A DNA stretch of 64,000 nt, taken from Apium graveolens (Eukaryota > Streptophyta > Magnoliopsida > Apiales > Apiaceae). The stretch spans positions 3,038,001-3,102,000 of the forward strand of contig NC_133657.1 in assembly GCF_009905375.1 (NCBI RefSeq), given 5' to 3'. The stretch's first letter is position 1. Every line of letters starts with the position of its first letter. Below are positions 1-11,900 of the stretch, piece after piece. The position numbers were made by a program, and so were the translations under genes. The notes beneath the pieces were generated by a model. The model was not told the DNA's origin. It saw nothing but the letters and a program-made list of their open reading frames with translations, and did no database searches.

Positions 1-341
1 ATAGTCTTATAGACGACAAGATGGAAGGCGAAAATGCATGCACGAAAGAATGTATGATTGTACCCCCTTTGTATTTTTACAACTGTAGTTATAACTTGAC
101 AAGGAAGTACAAGCACATAGATAGTATCGGGCGGGGTGCTTAAAAGTCTGTTCTAACAATTATCGATTTCAATTATTAATTATCTAATTAATTATTTTGA
201 GATATTCTACTCATTTAATATTAAAATATGATTAATTATAATTTATTTTTCTTAAAATAATATATGATGATTAATAAATCTAGATTTTTTAGATAAAATC
301 AATTTATATCCCGATTATTTACCAATTATTCGAATAATTAC
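1..341. other. AT-rich intergenic DNA
   Basis: No supported gene. The sequence is AT-rich with short homopolymer runs and no open frame of coding character. Confidence 0.6.
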
Positions 342-595
342 TACTTCATCCGTCCTTTTTTAGTTGTCATATTTGTTTATTATCGATTAAATTGATCAAT
401 TTTTGACCAAAATTAAATATTGTTCTTATATTATTTTAAAAAACTGAAGCTTAAGTATTAAAGGAGATTAAAAAGTACTTTACAGTGTGATATAATTTTT
501 TTTCATTATAAAATATTAATAAAACTCTATCAAACTTTGATCAATTTATTTGCTTTAAAATCAAATATAACAACTAAAAAATGACGAAATAAGTA
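342..595. mobile_element. Stowaway-type MITE (254 bp)
   Basis: The ends are inverted copies of each other: the left end reads TACTTCATCCGTCCTTTTTT and the reverse complement of the right end reads TACTTATTTCGTCATTTTTT, continuing with TAGTTGTYATATTT on both sides. The element begins and ends with TA, as expected for a Stowaway/Tc1-mariner MITE with a TA target. It is too short to code for a transposase, so it would depend on a mariner-like element elsewhere. Confidence 0.85.
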
Positions 596-2113
596 TAAAA
601 TATCTCTATCGACTAATTTCAATTCCCATCTTTTCGACTAGATCTAAAAAACTGAAAAGAACGAAAAAACTATAAAATATCTCTACCGCCTAATTCCGAT
701 TTCCCGTCCTTTGAATCACTGGTTTGGAGTTGGGAAAGAGACTAATATCGAAAGAGACTAATATATACTCCCACTCTCCCATTCAATTATATACATTATT
801 TTTTGACACGCTTTTCAATACTCATTTAAAACATAACTCCATAATATTTAAAAAAAAAATTAAACTTTTATTAGAAAAAACATTATGAAACTATACTTTA
901 TAAAATTCTCGAAATGTGTGTAAATAGTGAACGTATAGTACTAGAACAGAGGATAAGCCATAATGTCACATGGGGTGTCGAAGGGGGGTGGTCCTTGACA
1001 AACAAAGAGCTTAGCTAGCCAAACTGAATTATGTGCACAAGACATTGTAACTTCAACTGCCCCCAGATAGTGTATCCTGATTCCTCTTGATTATTACTCA
1101 AACAACAAGACAGAGAAGATGATGATGATGGGATGGAGATATCGAAAATGGACCACTGGCCAAAAAAGGAGCATTTGGGTAAATGGGTTATCTGTCTCGA
1201 TGTGTATAGGACTGATTAAAGTACTTAATTGACCATAACATAGACCATCACCTGTGACCCTTGACCACATGACTTGCACTGCACTTATATCCATTTAATA
1301 AATCAGAGTAGATTAATTTTCTGTGATTTGTGAAGGCTATGTTTGTGGTACGTTTTGAGGGACTTCATCCACACCCAACTACTTTTCATCATTTCAGCTC
1401 CTCTAACTTAGTTCTGATTCACTTCCCTCCTGCTCAGGCAATCTGCCAGCATAGGGAACTCGACGTAGCTGAGTAGAAACTACACTTTACACTTAGCAGA
1501 TGAGTGATCGACGCGAAAGGCTTATTTAGTATAGTTTCATGATTTATTTTTTAAATTTTTTTCTTCTGTGTTCAAATTTTTATTTCGAAAAAGAAAAGTT
1601 TCAAAATAAATTATAAAACTATGCTAGATAAAATTCTTAAGATGCATGTCAAACACTCTATTTTACTAAATGTTAAAAATCTATTTGGATGAAGAGAGTA
1701 GATAAATAGATCCTAAAATTCGGAAGTTATTTATGTTCAAATTACACATTCATTTTTCGGCTTAATAAACTTTTTAGTGAAAAGAACTGAACCGCATATG
1801 CGGTTTGATGCGGTTTGATCAAATAGTGCAACAACAACTACGGCAAGTAAATTGTCATGCAAATTATACCGCAAAAATGTGATGCGGTGTAGTTTGAAAA
1901 AATAATGAATAATTATATTCTTAAAAATTAAATTTATATTAATATTTATGATTAAAAAACATTCATATTTCAGTTTTGTTAAAAATTATACTAACAATAA
2001 CATTGACCATGAGATATATAAATAAATCACTTAAAATATTCAAAAACAAGTTTGAGATATATATTAAATTAATATTGTTGTGTCAAATCATGTACGTAAA
2101 ATAAGAATAATAT
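596..2113. other. intergenic DNA without a recognised gene
   Basis: AT-rich. Around 1785-1890 repeated GCGGTTTGATGCGGTTT-like words and their complements (ACCGCA) suggest a decayed hAT-type MITE, but no ends could be fixed. A minus-strand open frame at 1094-1294 has no recognisable features. Confidence 0.4.
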
Positions 2114-2326
2114 ATTCACTCTGTCCTTATTTATTTGTCCAATATTATCATTTTAATTTGTGCTGAAAATGTTGTCCATCTTAATAATTATGGTAAATAA
2201 AAGGTAAGTAAAAGATCAATATTATTGTACTAATTTTACTTTATGTTACTTATCATTCTTTTTATTTTAATAGAATAAAAGGTCAATTTTGATTGATGAG
2301 CAAGAAAAATGGAACAAATGAAGTAT
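2114..2326. mobile_element. degenerate Stowaway-like MITE
   Basis: The left end (TTCACTCTGTCCTTATTTAT) is loosely inverted at the right end near 2295-2326, whose reverse complement begins TACTTCATTTGTTCC. The length of about 210 bp and the CTCYGTCC-like terminal word fit a Stowaway element. The repeats are much more diverged than in the copy at 342-595, so the ends are approximate. Confidence 0.5.
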
Positions 2327-2407
2327 TATTGTTAATATAATAATTATAATTTTAAATGGGCTACTCCAATACAACCAACAAATCATATAATTTGATAATC
2401 ATATAAT

Positions 2408-2832
2408 TCAATCTTTCCTCGGCTTGGTGACTACGGCCTCTAATACTTCACGAAACACCTTCTCTTGTAGCTCGAATTTTTCTCTCTGGAGCTGTAGAAC
2501 TTTCAATCGGAGTGCATCGGCCTCCCTTCGTTTCGTCCTGGCATCTGATATGTCATAAGTATGTACTACTTGAAAAGTCAAGTACCAAGTCTCCATAATT
2601 TTTTTCCTCGATCTGCGTCATCATATGTTGGTTCGGCATCAAGAGTGTCAATCCCTTCATCACCATCATCAGTTTCCTCTAGTTCAAGTGCTTTTAACTC
2701 ATATGATATGTATTTCTTGAAGTCCAAACTTGCTACTTTAACCATTTCTAATCTCATGTTGATGCCAACACTAATCCATTTAGCTTTGGCATTTACCTCG
2801 ACGGTTTCGCCATGATGGAGTTGTTCTTCCAA
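2408..2832 (-). pseudogene. broken unidentified protein-coding fragment
   Basis: Two overlapping minus-strand frames (2832-2578 and 2596-2408) look like one coding stretch interrupted by a frameshift near 2580-2600. The upstream part is acidic (EETDDGDEG) and the downstream part is a charged likely coiled coil (RLKVLQLQREKFELQEKVF) followed by a stop. I do not recognise the family. Coiled-coil C-termini like this occur in plant Myb/SANT-like and NAM-associated proteins encoded by or derived from transposons, but that is only a suggestion. A minisatellite lies directly upstream on the same strand. Confidence 0.35.
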
Positions 2833-2943
2833 CGAGGTAATCTTTTTTCTTGAGATTTTCTTTAAAAAATAGAAACTGCATTGACATCCTACTCAAATTT
2901 GATCACATTTGCTTCAGCAAGAATAATTATCCGCCATTTTTAT

Positions 2944-3296
2944 GCATCGATGAAATAATTTTTCCATCATTTGTACGCTTTGGTGAAAAACCTTTTCGCC
3001 ATTCGAATGCTTTGATGACAACAACTTTTTCATCGATTTTATGCTTTGAATAACAACTTTTTCTCCATTCATATGCTTTGGTGACAACAATTTTTTTGCC
3101 AATTTTAATGCTTTGGCGAACAACTTTTTCGCCATTCGATGATTTGGTGACAACAACTTTTTTGCTAATGTTATGCTTCGGCGGATAACTTTTTCGCTAT
3201 TCTTTGCTTTGGCGACGACAATTTTTTCACCCACTTTAATGCTTTGGCGAACAACTTTTTCGCCATTTTATGATTTGGCAAAAAAAATATTTTAAT
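2944..3296. repeat. 33-bp minisatellite, about 10 units with dimeric order
   Basis: The word GCTTTGGTGA or a close variant starts at about 2977, 3009, 3043, 3075, 3110, 3141, 3175, 3206, 3241 and 3272. Spacing alternates between 31-32 and 34-35 bp, so the array has a dimeric unit of about 66 bp. Each unit has GCTTTGGYGA, then ACAACTTTTT, then GCCATT or a variant. One minus-strand frame stays open through most of it (2914-3234) and repeats KKLLSPKH-like residues, as expected when a unit length is near a multiple of three. Confidence 0.85.
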
Positions 3297-4028
3297 GAAA
3301 TTCCGGGAACTTGGACCTTAAGAACTTTCAAGGATGCATAACGTCGATGCGTTTTCAATAGTGGTACAAAATAAGAGTTTAATCATCTAGATCAAGCAAC
3401 GAAATTTTACTGGGTTGTCAATACAAAGGATAGTAAAATCCCAATAATAATAATATGTATATGTGCATTGGCATGAAGAGTTGTAGAGCAATAGAAATTA
3501 GGATCAACAACATCTCCTGCCGATGACAGTGAAGACAGATGGTACAAAAGAGATTGTCAAGTAATAAACAAAGCAAATGATGTTAATAACGAAAGAAGGT
3601 CAAAACACAAATTCTACAGTCATCGACATGAAGCTATATTCTATTAGTTATCTCGCTACCAAATACTTTATATCACTTGATCCACTACAATGTAATGCAT
3701 TCATGCCGAAGGATATGAAAGATGATTCTAGTGGGTCATCACCAGAAGAAGTTTGTTTTTTATTACTTTGTGTTTGCCGAATGAGTATTGAAAAACACAT
3801 AATATGATATAAGTAATTTTATTGGGTCGTCAAGAGATAAAAAAAAACCCCCAAAAAATTGAAATTTCTGATCCTAACGTATTTTATGGAATGCATCGGC
3901 ATGAGTGGTTCTAGCAGCTGAAATAAAACTACAACTATTTTGTCACTGGCACTACAGTAAAAGGTACAATAATTAGATGGTCATTATTTTTATTGTAAAA
4001 TCACACATGAGAGGAGATTAATTTTGTC
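3297..4028. other. intergenic or old LTR-like DNA with an imperfect internal repeat
   Basis: Segments near 3400-3510 and 3815-3925 resemble each other: TTTTACTGGGTTGTCAA versus TTTTATTGGGTCGTCAA, then GCATTGGCATGA versus GCATCGGCATGA, offset by about 430 bp. An open frame at 3577-3807 has no recognisable domain and I do not call it a gene. The solo LTR at 4034 is inserted at the right edge. Confidence 0.4.
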
Positions 4029-4033
4029 AACCT

Positions 4034-5340
4034 TGTTGTGCAAGACATGCATGTACAATAATAAGATTAAGTCAAATTGACAACCCTAATTAAGTTGTAT
4101 TATAATCTTAGTTTGCATTTTGTATTGTAACATTTAAAGTCTGTAAAAATGTTAAAGAACAGACTGAAGTCTTTTTCTTTAAACAGTATCAAACCTAAGA
4201 ATTCTATCTGGAAGAAGATCAAGAAGATCATGCCTCAGAAGAATTATGAAGAAGTTTGGAGTTAAATAAATATGTTTTGAGAAAAATGTTCTAAGTCAAG
4301 ATCTCTACAAGTCACAAATTTAGTGTTATGGAGAAGTCATTCGAGAACTCCAGAATGACTTATAGAGAACTCAGGAAAGCTACTAGAGAACTCAGAGATA
4401 TCGACAAACCAAATTGAAGACATAAAGATTGAAGATATCGACATGTCATTTATTCACTAAAGAACTCAGAGTTATCGACAAGTCAAATATCACGGGAGAA
4501 CTCTGAGTTATCGACAAGTCAAATATCACTAGAGAATTCTGAGTTATCGACAAGTCAATAAGTCACTAGAGAACTCAGAGATATCGATAAGCCAAAGTGA
4601 AGACATGAAGTGGAGAGATCTCGACAAGCTAAATTCTCTTATAGAGAACTCAGAGACCTCTACAAGTCAAATCAACTATGGAGTATTAGAGATCTCGATA
4701 AGCCAATATATTTATCGAGATGTCAAGTTCTCTATATGCCTAACTGGAGATCTCGAGGTAAAATCTCAAAGTACAAATTGCAGTCCAGTTCAATATCCAA
4801 GATTAACAATCAACAAACAATCCAACCAGTTGGATTGACAAGTCTACAAAAAGCAGCTTGAAGAGTGTGCAAGATCAAGGGTGAAGATTAACTGACAAAG
4901 GCAGATCAAAGTTAACACAATATGCAAAGATATGCTAAGCAAGAAATGGAAGATATACCTTTCTCAAAATGATATGATTGGTGACAGTTTACTAAAGTGA
5001 ATAGCATCTCTTATTATACACTGTGTAAACCAGTAGTTAACTATCATATAAAATTAACACTGGTCAGAAAAATCTTGTATTCTCTCAAGGAAGAAGCTAA
5101 GCTCTTTTTTAACAAAGAGCCTAGAAATTTTGTAGCAAAACATTCTTAATTTTAATATAAAATTAAGTGAGTTTTGAAAGATTTGTGTTCACTGTTATTG
5201 CTTGTTTAAATTCAATTTTAACACATCTTACTGTAAGATTTAATTTACTTTGTTCACAACCATTAAAACTTCAAAAAAGCATAAAAACACAAAAACACAT
5301 TCACCCCCTCCCCCCTTTGTGTGTAATTCATTACCTAACA
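4034..5340. mobile_element. solo LTR (1307 bp) with target duplication AACCT
   Basis: The block starts TGTTGTGCAAG and ends CATTACCTAACA, with the TGTT...AACA ends typical of plant LTRs. The 5 bp on either side are identical: AACCT at 4029-4033 and at 5341-5345. No gag or pol lies between the ends, so this is a solo LTR left by LTR-LTR recombination. A C-rich stretch (CACCCCCTCCCCCC, about 5301-5316) near the end is common in copia-type LTRs. Between about 4330 and 4750 the LTR carries degenerate tandem copies of GAGAACTCAGAGTTATCGAC. The superfamily is inferred from the ends only. Confidence 0.9.
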
Positions 5341-5345
5341 AACCT

Positions 5346-6640
5346 CAATTTTACTGAAGATTTCCGAAACTTAAAGTCTCAAAAATCTTGGGGACTTGTT
5401 GATACTATATCAAAACTTTAAATATTTAGTGCTGGATCGGCAACAACTCATATTATTGGTTCTTTAAACCTCTACAGCAAGTGTACCACTGATGACTTCA
5501 CAATAAAGGGTAAGCCAAAAAACTCATTTGCGAATATAAAGTAACAATAGAGACTATTCACTAATGATGGTCAGTATATTATTGGGACTACTTCAAATTA
5601 GCATAATGGGCTCAACGACTTTATATCAAGACATTACAGTCTAATAACGAAGGCGGGGAATGATCTAGAATTCCAATACTATTATATTGATGACTTGCCG
5701 CAAAAGTATTGTCACTTTCATAATAACGATACTTGCCGCCAAAGTATAGTAATGGGCTGGGTCTAACGCAATCATAACCGATACTGTATAGAACTACGTG
5801 GAATTGATCCCTATAAATAAGGGTACGTCGGCATCTTGATAGGGATCCAAAAGATCATTATCGATTAACCTATTCTCAAAAACAGTTCCAAATATTTCAA
5901 ACCCTAATTATGTAATTATTATTTATACATTTTTTTTATAATCTCTATCCAAAAACCCGATACAAATTTAATATTGGAGCGTAGTCTTTGGCGAAAATTG
6001 ACTTCAAACACTATTTTTTTTCACATTTTAAATTATGGTACTTTTTTATATTCAGTAGCTTAAATTACTTGTTCATGTTGTCAAGATCATGACAAATGGT
6101 ATAGAAGCTGATCATTCCCCGGACATTGCTAACACTTTTACTATTGATTTTTCTATCACTAAACATTCTTTAAATCTTGTTAAGGAGTTGTTCTTATATA
6201 TGGTAAATCCATCTTCAACTACACTTACTCCTGTTTTAGTTTTCGATAATCAGGAAAATTTGGGCAGACTTGAGAGGTTAATTGATGTTCTATGTTAATG
6301 CAATTTTTAGTGAAAGTATGATAAGGTTCAGAATTACAAGTTTCATACAGATGAGCATGGAAAGGATTGTTGGAAAAAGAGTTATAAGGAAAAGGATGAA
6401 TCAAACCGATCCTACCCGACCCTTCTAGCCGATCCAATTCGATAAAAATTAAACCGAATTTTAATTGGGGTAACTAATTACTAAAATCGAATTAAATAAG
6501 TTGGGTTAGGGTTTTTCAAATTTTAACCCAAATCAACCTGATATACTAATGCGCATGGATTACTAATGTAGGAAATGGACATTGGTTTCCACCTGATTTT
6601 GTTGGAAGTAGAGCTATTGTAAGCTCCAAATGTGAATTAT
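5346..6640. other. decayed retroelement-like leader sequence
   Basis: The stretch has features of an old LTR and leader: a TATA-like CCTATAAATAAGGG near 5812, then GGAGCGTAGTCTTTGGCGA near 5977-5995, the kind of sequence seen at the LTR/primer-site boundary of plant gypsy elements. An open frame from ATG 6089 to 6298 follows (69 codons) and could be the start of a decayed gag, but has no motif. At about 6395-6550 are hAT-MITE-like AACCGA/GGGTT words. None of this could be bounded. Confidence 0.35.
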
Positions 6641-7725
6641 TAAATCCTAATTATTTAAGATATAATAATATTGTTCATCTCCAACAATCTCCTTATTCAT
6701 GCCTCTTAAATTATTTTTTATTATTAAATGTACTTGCAAGATTTGAACAAAAAAATGTGACACTTGAACAAAATTGATAAGGTGTAATATATATTAATAA
6801 AGAATGAAGTGAGGAGAGAAGAGAGTCTTAAGTTTGAGAAGGATTTTAAGTCAAACAGTACGCTAGTAACTTCCTTATAAATATTATAAAATTTATAAAT
6901 ATTATAAAATATTAACTCTTAGCAAATTAAGACATAATTTAATGTTTCAACTCCAACAACAATCCCTAAACTCATCCCTTATTATTATTATAATAATAAA
7001 CTTGAAAAGATATGGGCAAAAAGTAGAAGAAAGAGAGAAAAAGAAATGAAAGAAAGAGTGAGGAACAATTTTTTTATTAATAAAGGTAATATAAGAGAGG
7101 GCTAGTGTTTCTTAAAAGATAAGGTATGAAAGCGATATTTTAATGATTTAAAAAAAAGTACTAAGATAATATTGGAGCATAAATTTGTGTCAAATTCCTT
7201 ATAATTGGATTTAAGAGCTTGTATAAGAAAGCTGTTAGGACTTGTTCTAAAACTCCTAAATATTTGAGAAAGACTTAGGAGACCATTGAGTGAAATTTTA
7301 ACACATCCTCCTCAATATATGACTTAAGAGTGTAGTTAGAGCAACTCCAACAATCTTCTCCAATTCTCTCTATAAATAATATAAATAAATTAGCTCTTAA
7401 CTATTTTAGGAGATAATATTACACATTTTCTCCAACAATCCTCCTTAAACTTACTCCCTATTCATTTTTTAGTAATTAAGTATATGTACACATAAACAAA
7501 ATTAATTTTATTGAACCATGAGAAAGAGAGAAATTATTATTAAACTAATTTACGAGGGAGTATCACTCATTGTTGAGGAAACATTTGAATATTTTTAAAT
7601 TTTGAGGAGTGATTAGGAGCTTGTTGGAGATGATTTTGAAGTTCATTTCTTCATAATTTGACTTAGGAGCATGATTGAAGGTAGTGTTGGAGTTGCTCTC
7701 AGGAGCTTGTTGGTAATGCTCTTAC
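6640..7725. mobile_element. cluster of related, partly nested MITEs
   Basis: The same left-end motif occurs at least four times: CTCCAACAATCTCCTTATTC (about 6678), ACTCCAACAACAATCCCTAA (about 6950), ACTCCAACAATCTTCTCC (about 7344) and CTCCAACAATCCTCCTTAAA (about 7431). It is usually followed by an AT-rich TTATTAAT-like tract. Inverted right ends (TTGTTGGAGATG, TGTTGGAGTTGCTCT) lie at about 7623-7699. This points to repeated insertion of one non-autonomous DNA transposon family into its own copies. Confidence 0.6.
7338..7699. mobile_element. MITE with AGAGCAACTCCAACA inverted ends
   Basis: The left end AGAGCAACTCCAACA at 7338-7352 is exactly inverted at 7685-7699 (TGTTGGAGTTGCTCT). The 362-bp interior is AT-rich and non-coding and contains a second copy of the CTCCAACAATC motif. 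No clear target duplication could be matched, so the superfamily is left open (hAT-like or PIF-like). Confidence 0.65.
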
Positions 7726-7734
7726 CCAGCAAAT

Positions 7735-8852
7735 CCGAATAGTAGTGGACAGCAACTTCAGCTATGCCTTGATGAGTTCTATGTTCATTTCCTGAATCAT
7801 CTAACAGAGAGAGAATTTTATTTTAATTCCATCTGCATTTACAACTTTCCAAGAAAGAAGTGTTGTTACCATCCCCTTTGTCGAGCCAGTGAACTCTGGA
7901 TTTTAGCTTCAGAAACGTTTGTTCAGCTGAAAGAGCCTTAGTAAGTACTCAGTAATTCTTCCTCGAGGAATTGACTGTACTCGGGCATGCAGGCATGTTG
8001 CTTTGGAATTGTAAGAGATTATCTCGAGCTATTTCAACAGAAGAGTGAAGATTCACAACAGATCTATCAAGGCCTTTTACATAGCGATTTTTCCAAGATT
8101 AATTTTGCTGGTAAGAATGTACAGTACAAGGGGTCGCTTCCAATGTCTGTGCTCCAGTCTTCTTCAACTTTTGCCATGAATTGAGGATGTTCCGATGAAT
8201 GCTGAAAAAAATGAAAAGGCTTTTTAACATCAATTGGCACACCCATGTCCACCATAGCAGGATTATGATCCGACAAACCACGAGGAAGAAAAATTACCAG
8301 AGATAACAAATATTTTTCCGACCAAACATCATTCACCATTACTCGAACCAACTTTCTCTGAATAGGGCTGTTGCAGCAGCTGTCACACCAGGTGTATAAA
8401 TTCCCATTGTAATGAAGATCTGCTAGTGCCGTTCCATTGATGAAGTTTCGAAAACCCAGCATCCCAGTTGTCTAATAACTCTCATCAGAATTTGTTCCAT
8501 CTGGCCCCAAGACACATTAAAATCCCCAAATAAACACCATGATGCCGTGTGAATGCCATCCCAATTAGTGAAATCATTAGAAACATATAACAAATCATCC
8601 CAGAGAGCTCTTCAGTCCATGCAAGTTCGAAACCATATATAAAAGAAGCTACAAAAGATTCATTAGTGGAATTTCGAGTGATAATACAGGTAATGTTTGA
8701 GCCGACATCAAATGTAATTCAACTTTCCAAAAAACAGGGTCCTGAACAACCCAAATACGCCCGTTAACATGGCTATCATATTTAAAATTTAAAAAGCCAG
8801 TCAAAGCAGGGGGTAAGATAATAAAAAACCACTGTTTAAATATACTTAACAT
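7735..8852 (-). pseudogene. L1-type LINE relic (endonuclease domain and linker)
   Basis: Minus-strand frames show fragments of a plant non-LTR retrotransposon. From 8852 downward: NGRIWVVQDP (near the start of LINE endonuclease), a GDFN-like stretch near 8520-8545, then in the frame 8462-8067 the residues YTWCDS, KLVRVMVNDVW and GLSDHNP. The last is the SDH motif of the exonuclease-endonuclease-phosphatase fold. Further down (about 7960-7840) a KSRVHWLDKGDGNN-like segment is the linker preceding reverse transcriptase. Several frameshifts and stops make it inactive, and no RT is seen. It is in the same orientation as the TAF1A gene and ends about 110 bp from its stop codon. Confidence 0.8.
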
Positions 8853-8878
8853 AATATAATAAAGACCACCAGAATTGT

Positions 8879-8884
8879 TTTATT
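8879..8884 (-). terminator. possible poly(A) signal AATAAA for the TAF1A gene
   Basis: On the minus strand AATAAA lies about 82 bases beyond the TAA at 8966-8968, a suitable distance for a near-upstream element. It sits just short of the LINE relic. Confidence 0.4.
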
Positions 8885-8965
8885 AGTTTAAACTTCGAAA
8901 TACTTAGCCAAAAGATGACCGACACTGGCATGCCTTTGCATTAAAAAGGGGCTAAAAAATAAATC

Positions 8966-11900
8966 TTAATTAACATTCCTTTTATAATTATGATAGAATC
9001 CAACAGAATTCTGCATGTGAACCTGCAAAAATGAGAACATATCACTATTATTTCCATCTTTCTCTAAACAATCCAGCACCTTCCTAACATACTCAAAATC
9101 TCGCCCATAAAGATGACAAGCTGAGGCTGCTTTGTAAGTTAGAAGCTGCATATCACCTGTTGACATTGTAACAGATCCATAAGTTAATATAACAAGACAG
9201 ATGAAAATGAAAGGATTAATACAAGTCAAAGCTGTTCTAGACTAAATCTTAACGTTCAATGACTTCAGTTAGCTTGTTCTTTCACACAACTTGAGGCAAA
9301 TAATAAGTTTGCAGATCTTACTTGCCAAATATTCTGTACTTAAAGATAGATGTGAAATGATACCTGCTTCTAATTCTGACACAAGTATACTTCGGCTGAA
9401 GTGACGGGTCTGCCACCATCTGCAACGCAATATCCAGTCCTTACCCATAACACTGTCAACAACTATAACTGACTTTCTATTGAAATTCCTCGATTGCTCT
9501 TCCAAGATTTCATTATTACCAGCAAAACAAGTTGATATTCTGTCTTCTTCACTCAAAGACAACTTAAGGAAGCAAGAAGCGAACTCTTTCCACATGTTGC
9601 GTTCTGCATATGTAGCATCTAAGTGCAAGGCTACCATCTCCAACAGTTTTTCAGCACTATAATCCCCTGTAATCAGGAGCACGTCAGATTTCTTTTCTTT
9701 CCAAGTAAAAATACGAGGCCGTGACAAAACAAAATCCTTGCTCGAAACCATGTATATGATAGATTGTTATACTTGGAGACTCGTTCTTTATCTTTGTAAG
9801 TTTACACACTAAAATGTAACTTGACAATACACTTAAATAAAGTTGAAAGTAATCATCTTTATTTTTGAAACCATCTATTGTTTATGTAAATAAAAATCTC
9901 AAAATTCTTGTTAAAAACAATAAATCTTTTACAACAAACAATATCACTCCAAAAGTACCCTTTGTCTTGGAGAGCTCTATATTATTTTGTGTAGGTATAA
10001 GGGAGAGGGTCCAAAAATCAAGCTAACCTAAAATAAATACAGCAGGCTAGCAACAAAGAAAACAACTAACCAGATAAACCTGTATATCACAAAGAAATGA
10101 TAAATGGACCGGTCACACTATCATATTATTAATTCAATACTCAAAAACGTTTAACAGTTGTTGGAGAATTAAAAAGTTAGATGAATCATACCCTGTCGAT
10201 GCATACATAGAAGTCTTGTCAAGGAGTGTGTACATGTTGGATCTTTCTTCAGAGCATCCTCGAAGCATGTTGAAAGATAATTGTAGTTGTTGCTATCAAA
10301 ATGCTCCAAAAGACTCGCTTTCAATCTGAAACCATCATAGAATAAGCATAAAATTATGAAACATTATCTTTCACTACAATTGGTTGCAAGTCTGTGACAA
10401 AAATGGCTACTTCTTAAAGGTTTTACAATTTTATGATAGAAATGGCTACTTTTAGAGGTATTAGAAAAACCAATTTAATTTGAAGGAGGGGCAATTGCAA
10501 TTTAAATTTAACTGTCATTTTTAAAAATGAAATATAAATTAGGGAATGAGAAATCTCTACATAAACTGTCTTAATCAGAAAACTTTATAACAAGCAAAAA
10601 CGAACAAGTATTTTTGAAACCACTAAGCCTACATAAATCACATCATCTAGCACCACCACAGACAATTTACACCATGCTTTTGTAAGAAGCAATGACAAAG
10701 CTTGTAGTGCGACACTGTTATTATGCTTATACTTGTCATCTGTTATCCACGGTTATATGCATCAAGATTCAAGAACATACTTATCATAATCTCTTGTTTA
10801 CCTCAAACATTTGGCTTTTATAAATATGAAAAGAAAAGATTCAACATAATTCAATCTGTTACACATATGAGAACTGAAATTACCTTGCATACAGTGTTGT
10901 ATCTGAACAAGTAAACTTTTCAACTTCATTCATAGCCTCCTTGACTTTATCTCCCAGAAGCAGCATCTAGATAACAAAGTTGCTTCAGAACTAAAAGTGA
11001 ACTTCAATTTTTTGAAAGAAACAAAATATGCATGCTAGGCCTAGGACATAATTCGACCCACCTAAATATTTCTTTTCTTTACCAAATTCATGCAATTAAT
11101 ATTTTAAAATATATGTATAATATCTACGACTATGAACTATTCATGGTAGAAAAAGAACTAATTTCCATACTCAAAAGGATTGTGGAAAGAACCAAGAAGC
11201 ATGGACAACATCAGAATATTAGCTCAGTTAAAGATGTTTTGCGTGTCGGAGGTCCCTAGAAAAACTACAAGCATGTATATACTCCTTCCATCTCAACTTG
11301 AAGATCCTTATGTGTTACTCTTATGCCTTCCAACAATTTCATGCGCTCCCCTACAATCTCGTTTTCTTTCAACTTTATTACATCTTTAATATAGGCAATA
11401 AAATGTGCACCGTGAATAAATCTCAACGAAGTTCTAGCTTCCACACAACTTAAGCGTATTATTAAACAATTAATTGTGTTAAACAATTAATTGTGTTAAA
11501 CAATTAATCATAATAGTAATACGATATATGAAAGAGCATTTTCACAAGGACACCCCAAAAAGGAGGACTTGGAATGAACAAAGTATCATATTCTCATGAC
11601 AACATGGTAACTAATTGTACCGATAATCACAAGCATATAACAAGATACTTCAAGTAATATAATCTCGGTACCGATCAAGCAAAATAGATAAATTAAAACT
11701 AAAGTAACAGAAATGATGTTGTGAAGGAGATAAAAATTTTGTAACAGTATGTTTTATCATTTATACAAAAAAAGGTATAGAAGAATGAATGCTTTGAACA
11801 ATTTTATAAATCACAGATATATGTTTTAGTACCTGTACCAAAGGAAACAAGGCCTCGAGCGTTGGAGGGGTTGAATCAAGTGCAGCACGTAAATACTTCA

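Noticed and set aside
2914..3234. Minus-strand open frame of 106 codons with Lys-Leu repeats
   Set aside because: It is produced by the 33-bp minisatellite. The repeat length and low A/T stops keep one frame open; no conserved domain is seen.
3577..3807. Plus-strand open frame of 76 codons
   Set aside because: No domain, no splice context, and it lies in a repeat-like spacer.
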